A stretch of DNA of 10,346 nt from an uncultured Leucobacter sp. GTDB taxonomy: Bacteria > Actinomycetota > Actinomycetes > Actinomycetales > Microbacteriaceae. Positions within the stretch are counted from its first letter, which is position 1. The number at the start of each line of letters is the position of its first letter. A program made the translations under genes and the position numbers. Positions 1 to 8,026 of this stretch are shown here, piece by piece. The notes beneath the pieces were generated by a model. That model was not told the origin of the DNA. It saw only the letters and a program-made list of their open reading frames with translations, and did no database searches. Where the stretch lies: NCBI GenBank assembly GCA_937872275.1, contig CALMSE010000101.1, forward strand, positions 1 to 10,346, in the 5' to 3' direction.

Positions 1-278
1 GGCGCAACGCGGCGCTCGTCTCGGTGCGGCCGGGTGCGCGGCGACGACTGCGGGGCGCCCGCGTGGTGCTCGTCGACGACGTGATCACCACGGGAGCGAC
101 GGCCGCCGGGGCCTGCGCGGCGCTCGTGGCGGCAGGCGCCCGGGTGGTCGCGGTCGTCGCCCTCTGCGGGGTGCCGCGGCGCGATGGAACACGACACGCG
201 CGGGACGATTCGGGAGTGGAGCGCGGGCCCGCGGAAACGATAGGGTTCGAGAAAGGCGTGACGGTGCGCCCGGTGTAA
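1..278 (+). CDS. ComF family phosphoribosyltransferase, C-terminal part (5' end outside window)
   Basis: The reading frame is open from base 3 with no start needed and ends at TAA 276-278, so only the last 91 residues are seen. Bases 63-101 encode VVLVDDVITTGAT, the PRPP-binding loop of type I phosphoribosyltransferases (two acidic residues followed by TTGAT), and the hydrophobic strand after it fits the Rossmann-like core. ComF proteins combine this fold with an N-terminal zinc finger, which would lie outside the window. They are linked to DNA uptake in competent bacteria, but in most actinobacteria their substrate is unknown. The position 31 bp before hpf, with secA further on, is the usual comF-hpf-secA order and supports ComF over other phosphoribosyltransferases. 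The tail after the core (about 37 residues, polar and charged) is not recognisable and may be poorly conserved. Confidence 0.82.
   Translation, partial: RNAALVSVRPGARRRLRGARVVLVDDVITTGATAAGACAALVAAGARVVAVVALCGVPRRDGTRHARDDSGVERGPAETIGFEKGVTVRPV
241..246 (+). promoter_or_regulatory. Possible -10 element for hpf inside the comF 3' end
   Basis: TAGGGT matches the actinobacterial TANNNT -10 pattern and is the same hexamer found before the two leaderless genes at 1724 and 6491. It would start a transcript near base 253, giving hpf a leader of about 57 nt. No convincing -35 is visible and the hexamer lies in comF coding sequence, so read-through from comF is an equal alternative. Confidence 0.35.
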
Positions 279-309
279 GGGCCACCCGCCTGAACCCGAG
301 GAGGTCAGC

Positions 310-942
310 ATGGATGTGAACATTCGCGGACGCGGCGTGGGCGTCACCGATCGCTTCGAAGACTACGTCGGTTCGAAGACCGACAAGGTCGCCAATCTGC
401 TTCCGAAGGCTCAGACCTTCGAGGTCAAGGTCTCCCGCCTCAGCGACCGCAGCCCCCAGCACGGCGACCGGGTCGAGATCACCGTCGTCGGCCCCGGTCC
501 CGTGATCCGCGCCGAGAGCGCGGGCAGCGACAAGTACACCGCCTTCGACATCGCCTACGGGCGGGTGCTCGAGCGCATCCGTCGCATGAAGGATCGCCAC
601 CACGATCGCCGCGGCCGCGGCCGCACCTCGCTGGCCGAGGCGGCCGCCGCCGACTTCAGCGACGTCGACCTGCAGCCGGCATCGCTCGAGGCCATCGAGG
701 CCGTGGCGACCGGCTCCGTGCCGATCGCCGGCACCGAGGAGGCCCGCGAGGACTACAGCCCGGTCGTGATCCGGCAGAAGGAGTTCCCCGCCGAGCGCTT
801 CACGGTCGACGAGGCCGTCGACCAGATGGAGCTCGTGGGCCACGACTTCTTCCTCTTCGTCGAGGCCGGGTCGAGCAAGCCGAGCGTCGTCTACCGCCGC
901 AAGGGCTGGAACTACGGCGTGATCTCGCTCGCCGAGGAGTAG
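310..942 (+). CDS. hpf: Ribosome hibernation-promoting factor, long form (HPF/RaiA)
   Basis: This 210-residue protein has the two-domain layout of long HPF. Residues 1 to about 105 form the S30AE/YfiA domain that binds the decoding site of the 30S subunit, ending in a basic patch (MKDRHHDRRGRGR, 93-105). A linker spans about 106-148. Residues 149-208 form the C-terminal dimerisation domain, recognisable from PVVIRQKEF, the FTVDEAVDQMELVGHDFFLF stretch and VVYRRKGWNYGVI. In the family, N-domain binding stops translation and C-domain dimerisation joins two 70S particles into inactive 100S ribosomes during stress or stationary phase. The ATG is set by a strong Shine-Dalgarno GAGGAGG at 298-304. 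The gene follows comF by 31 bp. Its last 31 bp are also read on the other strand as the end of the glycosyltransferase gene. Confidence 0.95.
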   Translation: MDVNIRGRGVGVTDRFEDYVGSKTDKVANLLPKAQTFEVKVSRLSDRSPQHGDRVEITVVGPGPVIRAESAGSDKYTAFDIAYGRVLERIRRMKDRHHDRRGRGRTSLAEAAAADFSDVDLQPASLEAIEAVATGSVPIAGTEEAREDYSPVVIRQKEFPAERFTVDEAVDQMELVGHDFFLFVEAGSSKPSVVYRRKGWNYGVISLAEE

Positions 943-1724
943 TCGAGAGCGGCGGCGTGCGGCAGCCGCTCGGGGTGCATGCGTAAGGTCCAGCCCCAGC
1001 CGAGCACGCGGCGCAGGGCCTCGAAGACGATGCCGAGGCTCATCTTCGAGCGTCCCGCGCTGCGCTCGACGAAGGTGATCGGCACCTCCGAGACGGGGCA
1101 GCCGAGCCGTTCGAGGGTCCAGGCGAGCTCGACCTGGAAGCCGTAGCCCTGCGAGACGATCCTGCCGAGATCCAGCCGTTCGAGCCACTCCGTGTCGAGC
1201 ACGCGGAAGCCGCTCGTGGCGTCGCGCAGGCGCGAGCGCAAGGACACCTGGGCGACGCGGGTGCCGATCCGCGAGATCCAGCGGCGGTGCAGTGGCCAGC
1301 CCTCGACGCGGCCTCCCTCGATCCACCGCGTGCCGACGACGAGGCCCGCGCCGGCCTCGGCCGCTGCGAGCAGGGCGGGCAGCTGCTCGGGGAGGTGGGA
1401 GCCGTCGCCGTCCATCTCGACGCACCAGCGGTAGCCGTGGGCGAGCGCGTGCTCGAAGCCGCGCAGATAGGCGGTACCGAGGCCGAGCTTGCGGCCGCGC
1501 TGCAGCACCGAGACGCGCGGATCGGCGGCCAGACGCTCCGCCAGCTCCGCCGTGCCGTCCGAGCTGCCGTCGTCGACGATCAGCAGATCCGCCCCCGGCA
1601 CCGCGGCGGTCAGGCGCCGTGCGACATCGGCGAGAGCGCCGACCTCGTTGTAGGTGGGCACGACGACGAGCACCTCGCGACGCCCGTCCGATCCGCGCCT
1701 CTGACCGCCCGTCGCATCGCCCAC
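912..1724 (-). CDS. Family 2 glycosyltransferase, polyprenol-phosphate mannose synthase-like
   Basis: The 270-residue product has a GT-A fold signature: VVPTYNE at 21-27, DDGSSDGT at 51-58 (nucleotide-sugar binding), DGDGS at 105-109 (metal-binding DxD), DATSGFR at 168-174, GYGFQVEL at 193-200 and ERSAGRSKM at 220-228. This set is typical of dolichyl/polyprenyl-phosphate mannosyltransferases, which transfer mannose from GDP-mannose to a lipid phosphate at the inner membrane face. In actinobacteria the product supplies mannose for lipoglycans and protein O-mannosylation. There is no C-terminal membrane segment and no lnt-like partner gene, unlike mycobacterial Ppm1. The start is GTG 1724-1722, exactly 6 nt after a TAGGGT -10 and without a Shine-Dalgarno, suggesting leaderless translation. 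It lies head-on to hpf with a 31-bp 3' overlap. Another sugar or lipid acceptor is possible from sequence alone. Confidence 0.88.
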   Translation of the reverse strand: MGDATGGQRRGSDGRREVLVVVPTYNEVGALADVARRLTAAVPGADLLIVDDGSSDGTAELAERLAADPRVSVLQRGRKLGLGTAYLRGFEHALAHGYRWCVEMDGDGSHLPEQLPALLAAAEAGAGLVVGTRWIEGGRVEGWPLHRRWISRIGTRVAQVSLRSRLRDATSGFRVLDTEWLERLDLGRIVSQGYGFQVELAWTLERLGCPVSEVPITFVERSAGRSKMSLGIVFEALRRVLGWGWTLRMHPERLPHAAALDYSSASEITP

Positions 1725-1730
1725 CCGCCC

Positions 1731-1736
1731 ACCCTA
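1731..1736 (-). promoter_or_regulatory. -10 element of a leaderless promoter for the glycosyltransferase gene
   Basis: On the reverse strand TAGGGT (1736 to 1731) is followed by exactly 6 nt and then the GTG start at 1724. Transcription would therefore begin at or next to the start codon. No clear -35 is visible, and no Shine-Dalgarno fits in the gap, which supports a leaderless mRNA. Confidence 0.55.
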
Positions 1737-1853
1737 TTGCCTCGACCTCCGCCCCCGCCCAACGCGGTCCGCTCAGGTGGGCGGGCGTCCGCGCCTGCGT
1801 CCGCGCCGCGGCACCCGAGGCCTGCATCGGCTCCGCAGCTGCGCGGTTCCGCG

Positions 1854-1910
1854 CAATGGGGCAGTAGTTGCGGGTGCGCGTGCTCCGCACCCGCAACTAC
1901 TGCCCCATTG
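1854..1910. repeat. Perfect 25-bp inverted repeat with 7-nt loop
   Basis: The left arm 1854-1878 and right arm 1886-1910 are exact reverse complements over all 25 bases, separated by CGTGCTC (1879-1885). The arms begin CAATGGGGCAGTAGTTG and contain AT-containing stretches that stand out from the GC-rich flanks. As RNA this gives a very stable hairpin. It has no T-tract after it and lies upstream of two divergent genes, so it is not an obvious terminator for either. Candidates are a dispersed palindromic repeat (REP/MITE-like), a protein-binding site or an insulator hairpin. Confidence 0.9.
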
Positions 1911-2020
1911 AAGGGGGAGGCGGGCCCCTGAGAAGACCGCACGGGAGGGCCGCGCGGGCGTCGGGGGTGAGATGCGGGAGAGGATCCGCCGCCTCCCAGG
2001 CGAGCCCGGGCCCGGCTTGC

Positions 2021-2026
2021 TAAGCT
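2021..2026 (+). promoter_or_regulatory. Likely -10 element of the secA promoter
   Basis: TAAGCT fits TANNNT and sits in a locally less GC-rich stretch. Initiation would fall around base 2032-2034, giving secA a leader of about 84 nt ahead of its Shine-Dalgarno-dependent GTG at 2117. No good -35 hexamer is seen about 17 bp upstream. Confidence 0.5.
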
Positions 2027-2116
2027 GAGTCGTTGTCACAATTCGGCAACGGCGGTGAGGCGTACCCGGAATGCCGGCGAGTCGCGCACCACCGTCTCAC
2101 CACACAGGAGACACAC

Positions 2117-4897
<2,781 letters not shown>

Positions 4898-4981
4898 GAC
4901 GTACGAGAGACCCCGGACGGAGACGGGTCGCCCCTCGCGGCGGCGCGCACCGGACCGGGCCCTATCGGAGAATGACGAGAC

Positions 4982-5992
4982 ATGGTGAACGATAGCGACA
5001 AGCGGCTGACGAAGAACGAGCGCCGCGAGCAGGCCCGCGAGCAGGCCCGCCTCGCGCGCGAGGCCGAGAAGAAGCGCGAGAAGCGCAACCGCCTGCTGCT
5101 GCAGGGCGGCATCGTGGTCGGAGTGCTGGCGATCCTTGCGATCGTGGGCCTCGTGCTCATGCAGACGATGAAGCCGGCCGGCCCCGGGCCTCGGAGCATG
5201 GCATCGGGCGGCGTCGTGATCACGAAGGATCTCGCGGTCGTGCAGGGTCCGGCGCTCGCCGACGGCGAGCCCCGGGTCGCGCCGGCGGTGGATCGCACCG
5301 AGACCCCGCTCGACATCACCATCTACGTGGACTACACCTGCGTGCACTGCGCCGAGTTCGAGCAGGCCTACGGCTCGGTGCTCGAGAACTGGGTGGGCAG
5401 CGGCGACGCGACCCTGCAGATCTACCCGGTCAACATCCTCGACCCGTCGACCGGCGGCGCGCGCTACTCGACCCGGGCCGCGAACCTCGTCTCCTGCATC
5501 GTCGACCAGGGCTCCGAGCCGGGAGTGGTGTTCAACCTCCACAACAACCTGCTGGGCGCCGCGACCTACAGCGAGGTGCAGGAGAACGCCGGTCTCAGCG
5601 ACGAGCAGCTGCTCGGGAAGGCGGAGGCCGCCGGTGCCGACGTCAACGACGAGATCAAGCAGTGCGTCAAGGACGTGCGCTTCGCCTCCTTCGTCGCGGG
5701 CAACACGAAGGCCGCGACCGAGGACGGGATCCTCGGCCTCGCCGACGGCGCTCAGCTCGTCCGCGACGTGGTCGACGGACAGATCGAGTACCAGGACGCC
5801 GACGGCCCGCAGCGGCTGCGCGGTACGCCGCTCGTCGTCGTCAACGGGCAGGAATGGCGCTCGGATCGCGACGGCGAGTTCGAGATGTACCTCGCGAAGC
5901 TCAAGTCGGAGCTCGACGGCAAGAACGGCAGCGGCACCTCGAGCGGCAACGGCACCTCGGGCGACGCTGCGAAGGAGGAGGAGACCCAGTAG
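4982..5992 (+). CDS. Membrane-anchored DsbA-family thiol:disulfide oxidoreductase
   Basis: The 336-residue product starts with a charged helical cytoplasmic segment (9-36, rich in Arg, Glu and Lys), then one membrane segment at about 38-61, which places the rest outside the membrane. The thioredoxin-fold domain begins near 108, with the redox motif C120-V-H-C123 and the cis-proline loop RGTP at 280-283 (P283). Between them is the helical insertion of the DsbA/Thioredoxin_4 family. Two further cysteines, C172 and C228, have nearly the spacing of the structural disulfide of mycobacterial DsbA. The expected role is forming disulfides in exported proteins, which fits its place 84 bp after secA. 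The C-terminal tail (about 313-336) is Gly/Ser/Thr-rich and disordered. The ribosome binding site is weak (GGAG at 4967-4970, 11 nt away). The oxidising partner (VKOR or DsbB) is not in the window. Confidence 0.88.
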   Translation: MVNDSDKRLTKNERREQAREQARLAREAEKKREKRNRLLLQGGIVVGVLAILAIVGLVLMQTMKPAGPGPRSMASGGVVITKDLAVVQGPALADGEPRVAPAVDRTETPLDITIYVDYTCVHCAEFEQAYGSVLENWVGSGDATLQIYPVNILDPSTGGARYSTRAANLVSCIVDQGSEPGVVFNLHNNLLGAATYSEVQENAGLSDEQLLGKAEAAGADVNDEIKQCVKDVRFASFVAGNTKAATEDGILGLADGAQLVRDVVDGQIEYQDADGPQRLRGTPLVVVNGQEWRSDRDGEFEMYLAKLKSELDGKNGSGTSSGNGTSGDAAKEEETQ

Positions 5993-6007
5993 TCTCTTCT
6001 TCGAGTG

Positions 6008-6030
6008 GGCGGCCGGGCAGCCCGGCCGCC
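6008..6030 (+). terminator. GC hairpin after the DsbA-family gene
   Basis: A perfect 10-bp stem (6008-6017 with 6021-6030) with a 3-nt CAG loop begins 15 nt after the stop codon. It lacks a T-tract, as is common for actinobacterial terminators. It ends only 4 nt before the tRNA gene, so it could instead be part of the tRNA precursor. Confidence 0.6.
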
Positions 6031-6034
6031 TCGC

Positions 6035-6107
6035 GCCTCCTTAGCTCATCTGGTAGAGCAGCAGCCTTGTAAACTGCAGGTGGCCGGTTCGAGTCCGGCA
6101 GGAGGCT
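6035..6107 (+). tRNA. tRNA-Thr (anticodon TGT)
   Basis: A complete 73-nt cloverleaf can be folded. The acceptor stem GCCTCCT (6035-6041) pairs perfectly with AGGAGGC (6100-6106) and the discriminator is T6107. The D stem is GCTC/GAGC (6044-6047 with 6056-6059). The anticodon loop is CTTGTAA with anticodon TGT at 6068-6070, reading ACA and probably other ACN threonine codons. The variable loop is AGGTG (6078-6082). The T stem is GCCGG/CCGGC around TTCGAGT (6083-6099). The anticodon stem 6061-6065 with 6073-6077 has one C-A mismatch next to the loop (positions 31-39). CCA is not encoded. No separate promoter is evident, so it may rely on transcription from the DsbA-family gene or on a promoter inside that gene. 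Confidence 0.95.
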
Positions 6108-6113
6108 CGTACT

Positions 6114-6135
6114 GGGCCCCGCCGATGCGGGGCCC
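6114..6135. terminator. Hairpin terminator between tRNA-Thr and the convergent 2TM gene
   Basis: A perfect 9-bp stem (6114-6122 with 6127-6135) and CGAT loop lie 6 nt after the tRNA and 12 bp before the end of the reverse-strand gene at 6148. The convergent placement suggests a bidirectional terminator. It has no T-tract. Confidence 0.7.
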
Positions 6136-6147
6136 TCGTGCGCGCGG

Positions 6148-6420
6148 CTACTCGCCGCCGCCCAGCTTCCTGACCTCGCGATCGATCGCATCGTCGGTGA
6201 TCGGCCTGCCGCCGGGGCCGTACACGCTGAAGGCGGTGAAGATCGTGGCCAGGGCGAAGCCGATCATCGGCCACATCGGCCAGTAGTAGGACCGGTACCC
6301 GCTGAGAAACCAGATCACGTTCAAGAGGACCGCGATCACCGCGAAGATGATGACCATGCTCCAGAAGTCCCGCTTCGCCTTGATGCGTTTGCGCGCCGTC
6401 TCTCGAATGTCCTCGCTCAT
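6148..6420 (-). CDS. Small 2TM-domain membrane protein of unknown function
   Basis: The 90-residue product has a basic N-terminus (residues 8-17), a first membrane helix at about 19-39, a short loop GYRSYYWPMWP, and a second helix at about 46-67, followed by a polar charged tail. The aromatic YYWPMWPMIGF turn between two helices is characteristic of the 2TM domain family (PF13239), small proteins sometimes attached to histidine kinases and often found alone. Its function is not known. Both ends would lie on the cytoplasmic side by the positive-inside rule. The ATG at 6420 follows a TAGCGT -10 by exactly 6 nt, so the mRNA is probably leaderless. The GGGAG in that gap is too close to act as a Shine-Dalgarno. 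It diverges from the YdcZ-type gene across about 70 bp and converges on tRNA-Thr. Confidence 0.85.
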   Translation of the reverse strand: MSEDIRETARKRIKAKRDFWSMVIIFAVIAVLLNVIWFLSGYRSYYWPMWPMIGFALATIFTAFSVYGPGGRPITDDAIDREVRKLGGGE

Positions 6421-6426
6421 GCTCCC

Positions 6427-6455
6427 ACGCTACCCGAGTCCGAAACGCATGTACA
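6427..6455 (-). promoter_or_regulatory. Leaderless promoter of the 2TM-protein gene
   Basis: On the reverse strand TGTACA (6455 to 6450) is a partial -35 (4 of 6 to TTGACA), followed by 17 bp and TAGCGT (6432 to 6427). The ATG begins 6 nt later at 6420. Spacing and sequence support transcription starting at or beside the ATG. Confidence 0.6.
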
Positions 6456-6478
6456 CCGCGCCGTCGCCGATGCTCGAC

Positions 6479-6484
6479 TAGGGT
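6479..6484 (+). promoter_or_regulatory. -10 element of a leaderless promoter for the YdcZ-type gene
   Basis: TAGGGT is followed by 6 nt and GTG at 6491, the same arrangement seen before the glycosyltransferase gene. This decides between two adjacent GTG codons at 6488 and 6491 in favour of 6491. No -35 is clear. Confidence 0.6.
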
Positions 6485-6490
6485 GGTGTG

Positions 6491-7444
6491 GTGCCGCACA
6501 CACACAGCCTCCGCGTCTGGATCGCCCTCCTGGGCTCGGGGCTCGCCGGCGGCCTCGTCGCGACGCAGTCGCGCGTGAACGGAGGGCTCAGCCAGGCGAT
6601 CGGCGACGGCTACGTGACCGCGGTCGTCTCGTTCGGCTCGGGCCTCGTGATCCTCGTGCTCATCGTGCTCGCCTCCCGCACCGCGCGGGGCGGCCTGCGC
6701 CGCGTGCGCGCCGAGGTGGGCGGCGGGCGCCTGCCGGTCTGGGCCCTCACCGGCGGGCTGTGCGGCGCGTTCTTCGTGCTGGGGCAGGGGCTCGTCGCGT
6801 CGGTGATCGGGCTCGCGGTCTTCACGGTCGGCGTCGTGGCGGGCCAGGTGACCGGCGGGCTCGTCATGGACCGCATCGGCCTCGGGCCGGGCGGACGGGT
6901 GGATCCGAGCGTGCAGCGCATGCTCGGCGCCGCGCTCGCAGTCGTCGCGGTGGGGCTGTCGGTGCTGGCCGATCTGCTCGGCGGCGGTGCCGGGCTCTGG
7001 CTCGTGGTCATCCCCGTGGTCGCGGGCGTCGGCGTCGCATGGCAGTCGGCCATGAACGGACTCGTGCGCTCGGCCGCGCACAGCGCGATCACGGCCACGT
7101 TCATCAACTTCGTGGTCGGCACCTCGGTGCTCATCGTGGCCGCGGGGATATCGGTCGCGGTGAACGGCTGGCCCGCGGACTGGCCGGCCGATCCGCTGCT
7201 CTACATCGGCGGAGCGACGGGGGTGGTCTTCATCGGCGTCGCGGCGCTGCTCGTGCGCACGGCCGGCGTGCTGCTGCTGAGCATGTCGAACGTCGCGGGC
7301 CAGCTGATCGCCGCGGTCGCCTTCGAGGCCGGCCTGCCCCTCGCCGACGGGGTGACCCCCGGGCTGCTCGTCGGAGCGGCGGTGGCGCTCGCCGCCGTGG
7401 TGATCGCGGCGCTGCCGAGGCGTACGCGCCCTTCCGCCGCCTGA
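6491..7444 (+). CDS. DMT-superfamily membrane protein, tandem YdcZ (DUF606) type
   Basis: The 317-residue product is almost wholly hydrophobic, with about ten membrane helices in two homologous halves. ATQSRVNGGL at 24-33 in the first half matches AWQSAMNGL at 183-191 in the second. VAGQVTGGLVMDRIGL in the first half matches VAGQLIAAVAFEAGL in the second. This internal repeat of the Q-x-x-x-N motif and the VAGQ helix identifies two fused YdcZ units (PF04657), which exist elsewhere as single-unit proteins thought to pair. The family belongs to the drug/metabolite transporter superfamily, and I can assign no substrate. GTG 6491 is preferred over GTG 6488 from the -10 spacing. There is no Shine-Dalgarno. 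The gene ends 15 bp from the convergent msrB stop. Confidence 0.87.
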   Translation: MPHTHSLRVWIALLGSGLAGGLVATQSRVNGGLSQAIGDGYVTAVVSFGSGLVILVLIVLASRTARGGLRRVRAEVGGGRLPVWALTGGLCGAFFVLGQGLVASVIGLAVFTVGVVAGQVTGGLVMDRIGLGPGGRVDPSVQRMLGAALAVVAVGLSVLADLLGGGAGLWLVVIPVVAGVGVAWQSAMNGLVRSAAHSAITATFINFVVGTSVLIVAAGISVAVNGWPADWPADPLLYIGGATGVVFIGVAALLVRTAGVLLLSMSNVAGQLIAAVAFEAGLPLADGVTPGLLVGAAVALAAVVIAALPRRTRPSAA

Positions 7445-7459
7445 GCTCGGCTCGGCGAG

Positions 7460-7900
7460 TCAGCTCTCGGCGTCGTCGGCCTCCGGGTCGAACGACAGCG
7501 CGAGCGAGTTCATGCAGAAGCGGTCGCCGGTGGGCGTGCCGAAGCCGTCGGGGAAGACATGGCCGAGGTGCGATCCGCATCGCGCGCAGCGCACCTCGGT
7601 GCGGGTCATGCCGAGGGTCGTGTCCTCGACCAGCTCGACCGCATCGGGGCGCACGCTCTCGTAGAAGCTCGGCCAGCCGCAGTGCGACTGGAACTTCGTT
7701 CCGCTCTTGAAGAGCTCGTTGCCGCAGGCGCGGCAGCTGTAGAAGCCGTCGCCCCACTCCTCCAGCAGTTCCCCCGTCCCGGCGCGCTCGGTGGCGGCCT
7801 GGCGCAGGATCGCATACTCCTCGGGGCTCAGCCGCTCGCGCCACTCGGCGTCGCTGAGCGCGAACTCGTAGCCGCCGTCGGCGTCGTTCGAGGTGCTCAT
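7460..7900 (-). CDS. msrB: Peptide-methionine (R)-S-oxide reductase MsrB
   Basis: MsrB reduces the R epimer of methionine sulfoxide in proteins, using thioredoxin as the usual electron donor. The 146-residue product is a standalone cytosolic MsrB with every key element: two zinc-binding CxxC pairs (C56/C59 in SCRACGNELF and C105/C108 in VRCARCGSHLGHVFPDG), the GWPSF substrate motif at 75-79 preceded by C74, a plausible resolving cysteine, and the catalytic C129 in RFCMNS. The frame is open for 47 more codons upstream, but ATG 7900 has a strong Shine-Dalgarno (GAGGAGGA, complement of about 7904-7912) and gives the normal family N-terminus. It diverges from the heme-uptake operon, which fits a link between iron/heme and oxidative damage, though shared regulation is only inferred. 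Confidence 0.96.
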   Translation of the reverse strand: MSTSNDADGGYEFALSDAEWRERLSPEEYAILRQAATERAGTGELLEEWGDGFYSCRACGNELFKSGTKFQSHCGWPSFYESVRPDAVELVEDTTLGMTRTEVRCARCGSHLGHVFPDGFGTPTGDRFCMNSLALSFDPEADDAES

Positions 7901-7950
7901 GGTCCTCCTCCTCGCGGGTCCGGTGCGCCCGATGGGCCCTGGTACCCGCC

Positions 7951-7956
7951 AGCCTA
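7951..7956 (-). promoter_or_regulatory. Possible -10 element for msrB
   Basis: On the reverse strand TAGGCT (7956 to 7951) fits TANNNT and would start a transcript around 7944, leaving a leader of about 44 nt that contains the msrB Shine-Dalgarno. The -35 region (AGGACG) is poor. Confidence 0.35.
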
Positions 7957-7989
7957 CGCCCGCCCGCTCCGCGCGTCCTGGGCGTCGGC

Positions 7990-8019
7990 TTGTCCCCGAG
8001 GAGATTGTAAGGCTAACCT
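7990..8019 (+). promoter_or_regulatory. Promoter of the heme-uptake operon, probably leaderless
   Basis: TTGTCC (7990-7995) serves as the -35, an 18-bp spacer follows, and TAACCT (8014-8019) is the -10. The hmuT ATG at 8027 begins 7 nt after the -10, so the mRNA should start at or beside the ATG. The only purine-rich match to a ribosome binding site (GAGGAGA, 7998-8004) is more than 20 nt upstream of the ATG and upstream of the predicted transcript start. Confidence 0.65.
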
Positions 8020-8021
8020 TA
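8003..8021 (+). promoter_or_regulatory. DtxR/IdeR-type iron box over the hmuT -10
   Basis: Aligned with the 19-bp IdeR/DtxR consensus TWAGGTWAGSCTWACCTWA, this site matches 16 of 19 positions; the mismatches (8003, 8005, 8006) are all in the left arm. It contains the near-palindrome GTAAGG-CTAA-CCTTAC (8007-8022). The box covers the -10 hexamer 8014-8019, so an iron-loaded DtxR-family repressor would block RNA polymerase directly. The regulator gene is not in the window. Confidence 0.8.
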
Positions 8022-8026
8022 CTTTC

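Larger units (their letters stand above)
1725..2116. other. 392-bp divergent intergenic region between the glycosyltransferase and secA starts
   Basis: The region lies between a reverse-strand start at 1724 and the secA start at 2117. It holds the glycosyltransferase -10 (1731-1736), a cytosine-rich stretch at about 1741-1850 in which I see no gene, the perfect inverted repeat at 1854-1910, a purine-rich stretch at 1911-1990, and the likely secA promoter (2021-2026) with its leader. Open frames crossing it have no recognisable domain or ribosome binding site. Confidence 0.6.

Noticed and set aside
85..1896. A 603-codon reverse-strand frame spanning hpf, the glycosyltransferase and the palindrome
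   Set aside because: It is out of frame with the real glycosyltransferase, Arg/Ala-rich without domains, and crosses the intergenic palindrome. It is a GC-content artefact.
1610..2039. Small reverse- and forward-strand frames of 88-214 codons around the palindrome
   Set aside because: They lack ribosome binding sites and domains, and their peptides include both palindrome arms read as protein, which suggests chance open frames.
4898..4981. A promoter or terminator between secA and the DsbA-family gene
   Set aside because: No convincing TANNNT element at a useful distance and no strong hairpin were found in the 84-bp gap, so co-transcription cannot be excluded.
6035..6147. tRNA-Thr as an attachment site for an integrated element
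   Set aside because: No integrase, no repeat of the tRNA 3' end within the window, and ordinary chromosomal genes follow.
7441..7466. A terminator hairpin between the convergent YdcZ-type and msrB genes
   Set aside because: Only a weak interrupted stem (GAGCT at 7443-7447 with AGCTC at 7462-7466) is visible in the 15-bp gap and flanks, too poor to call.
7559..8026. An N-terminal extension of 156 codons on HmuT
   Set aside because: It is antisense to msrB and would bury the lipoprotein signal peptide. ATG 8027 gives a proper lipobox at C28 and fits the promoter.
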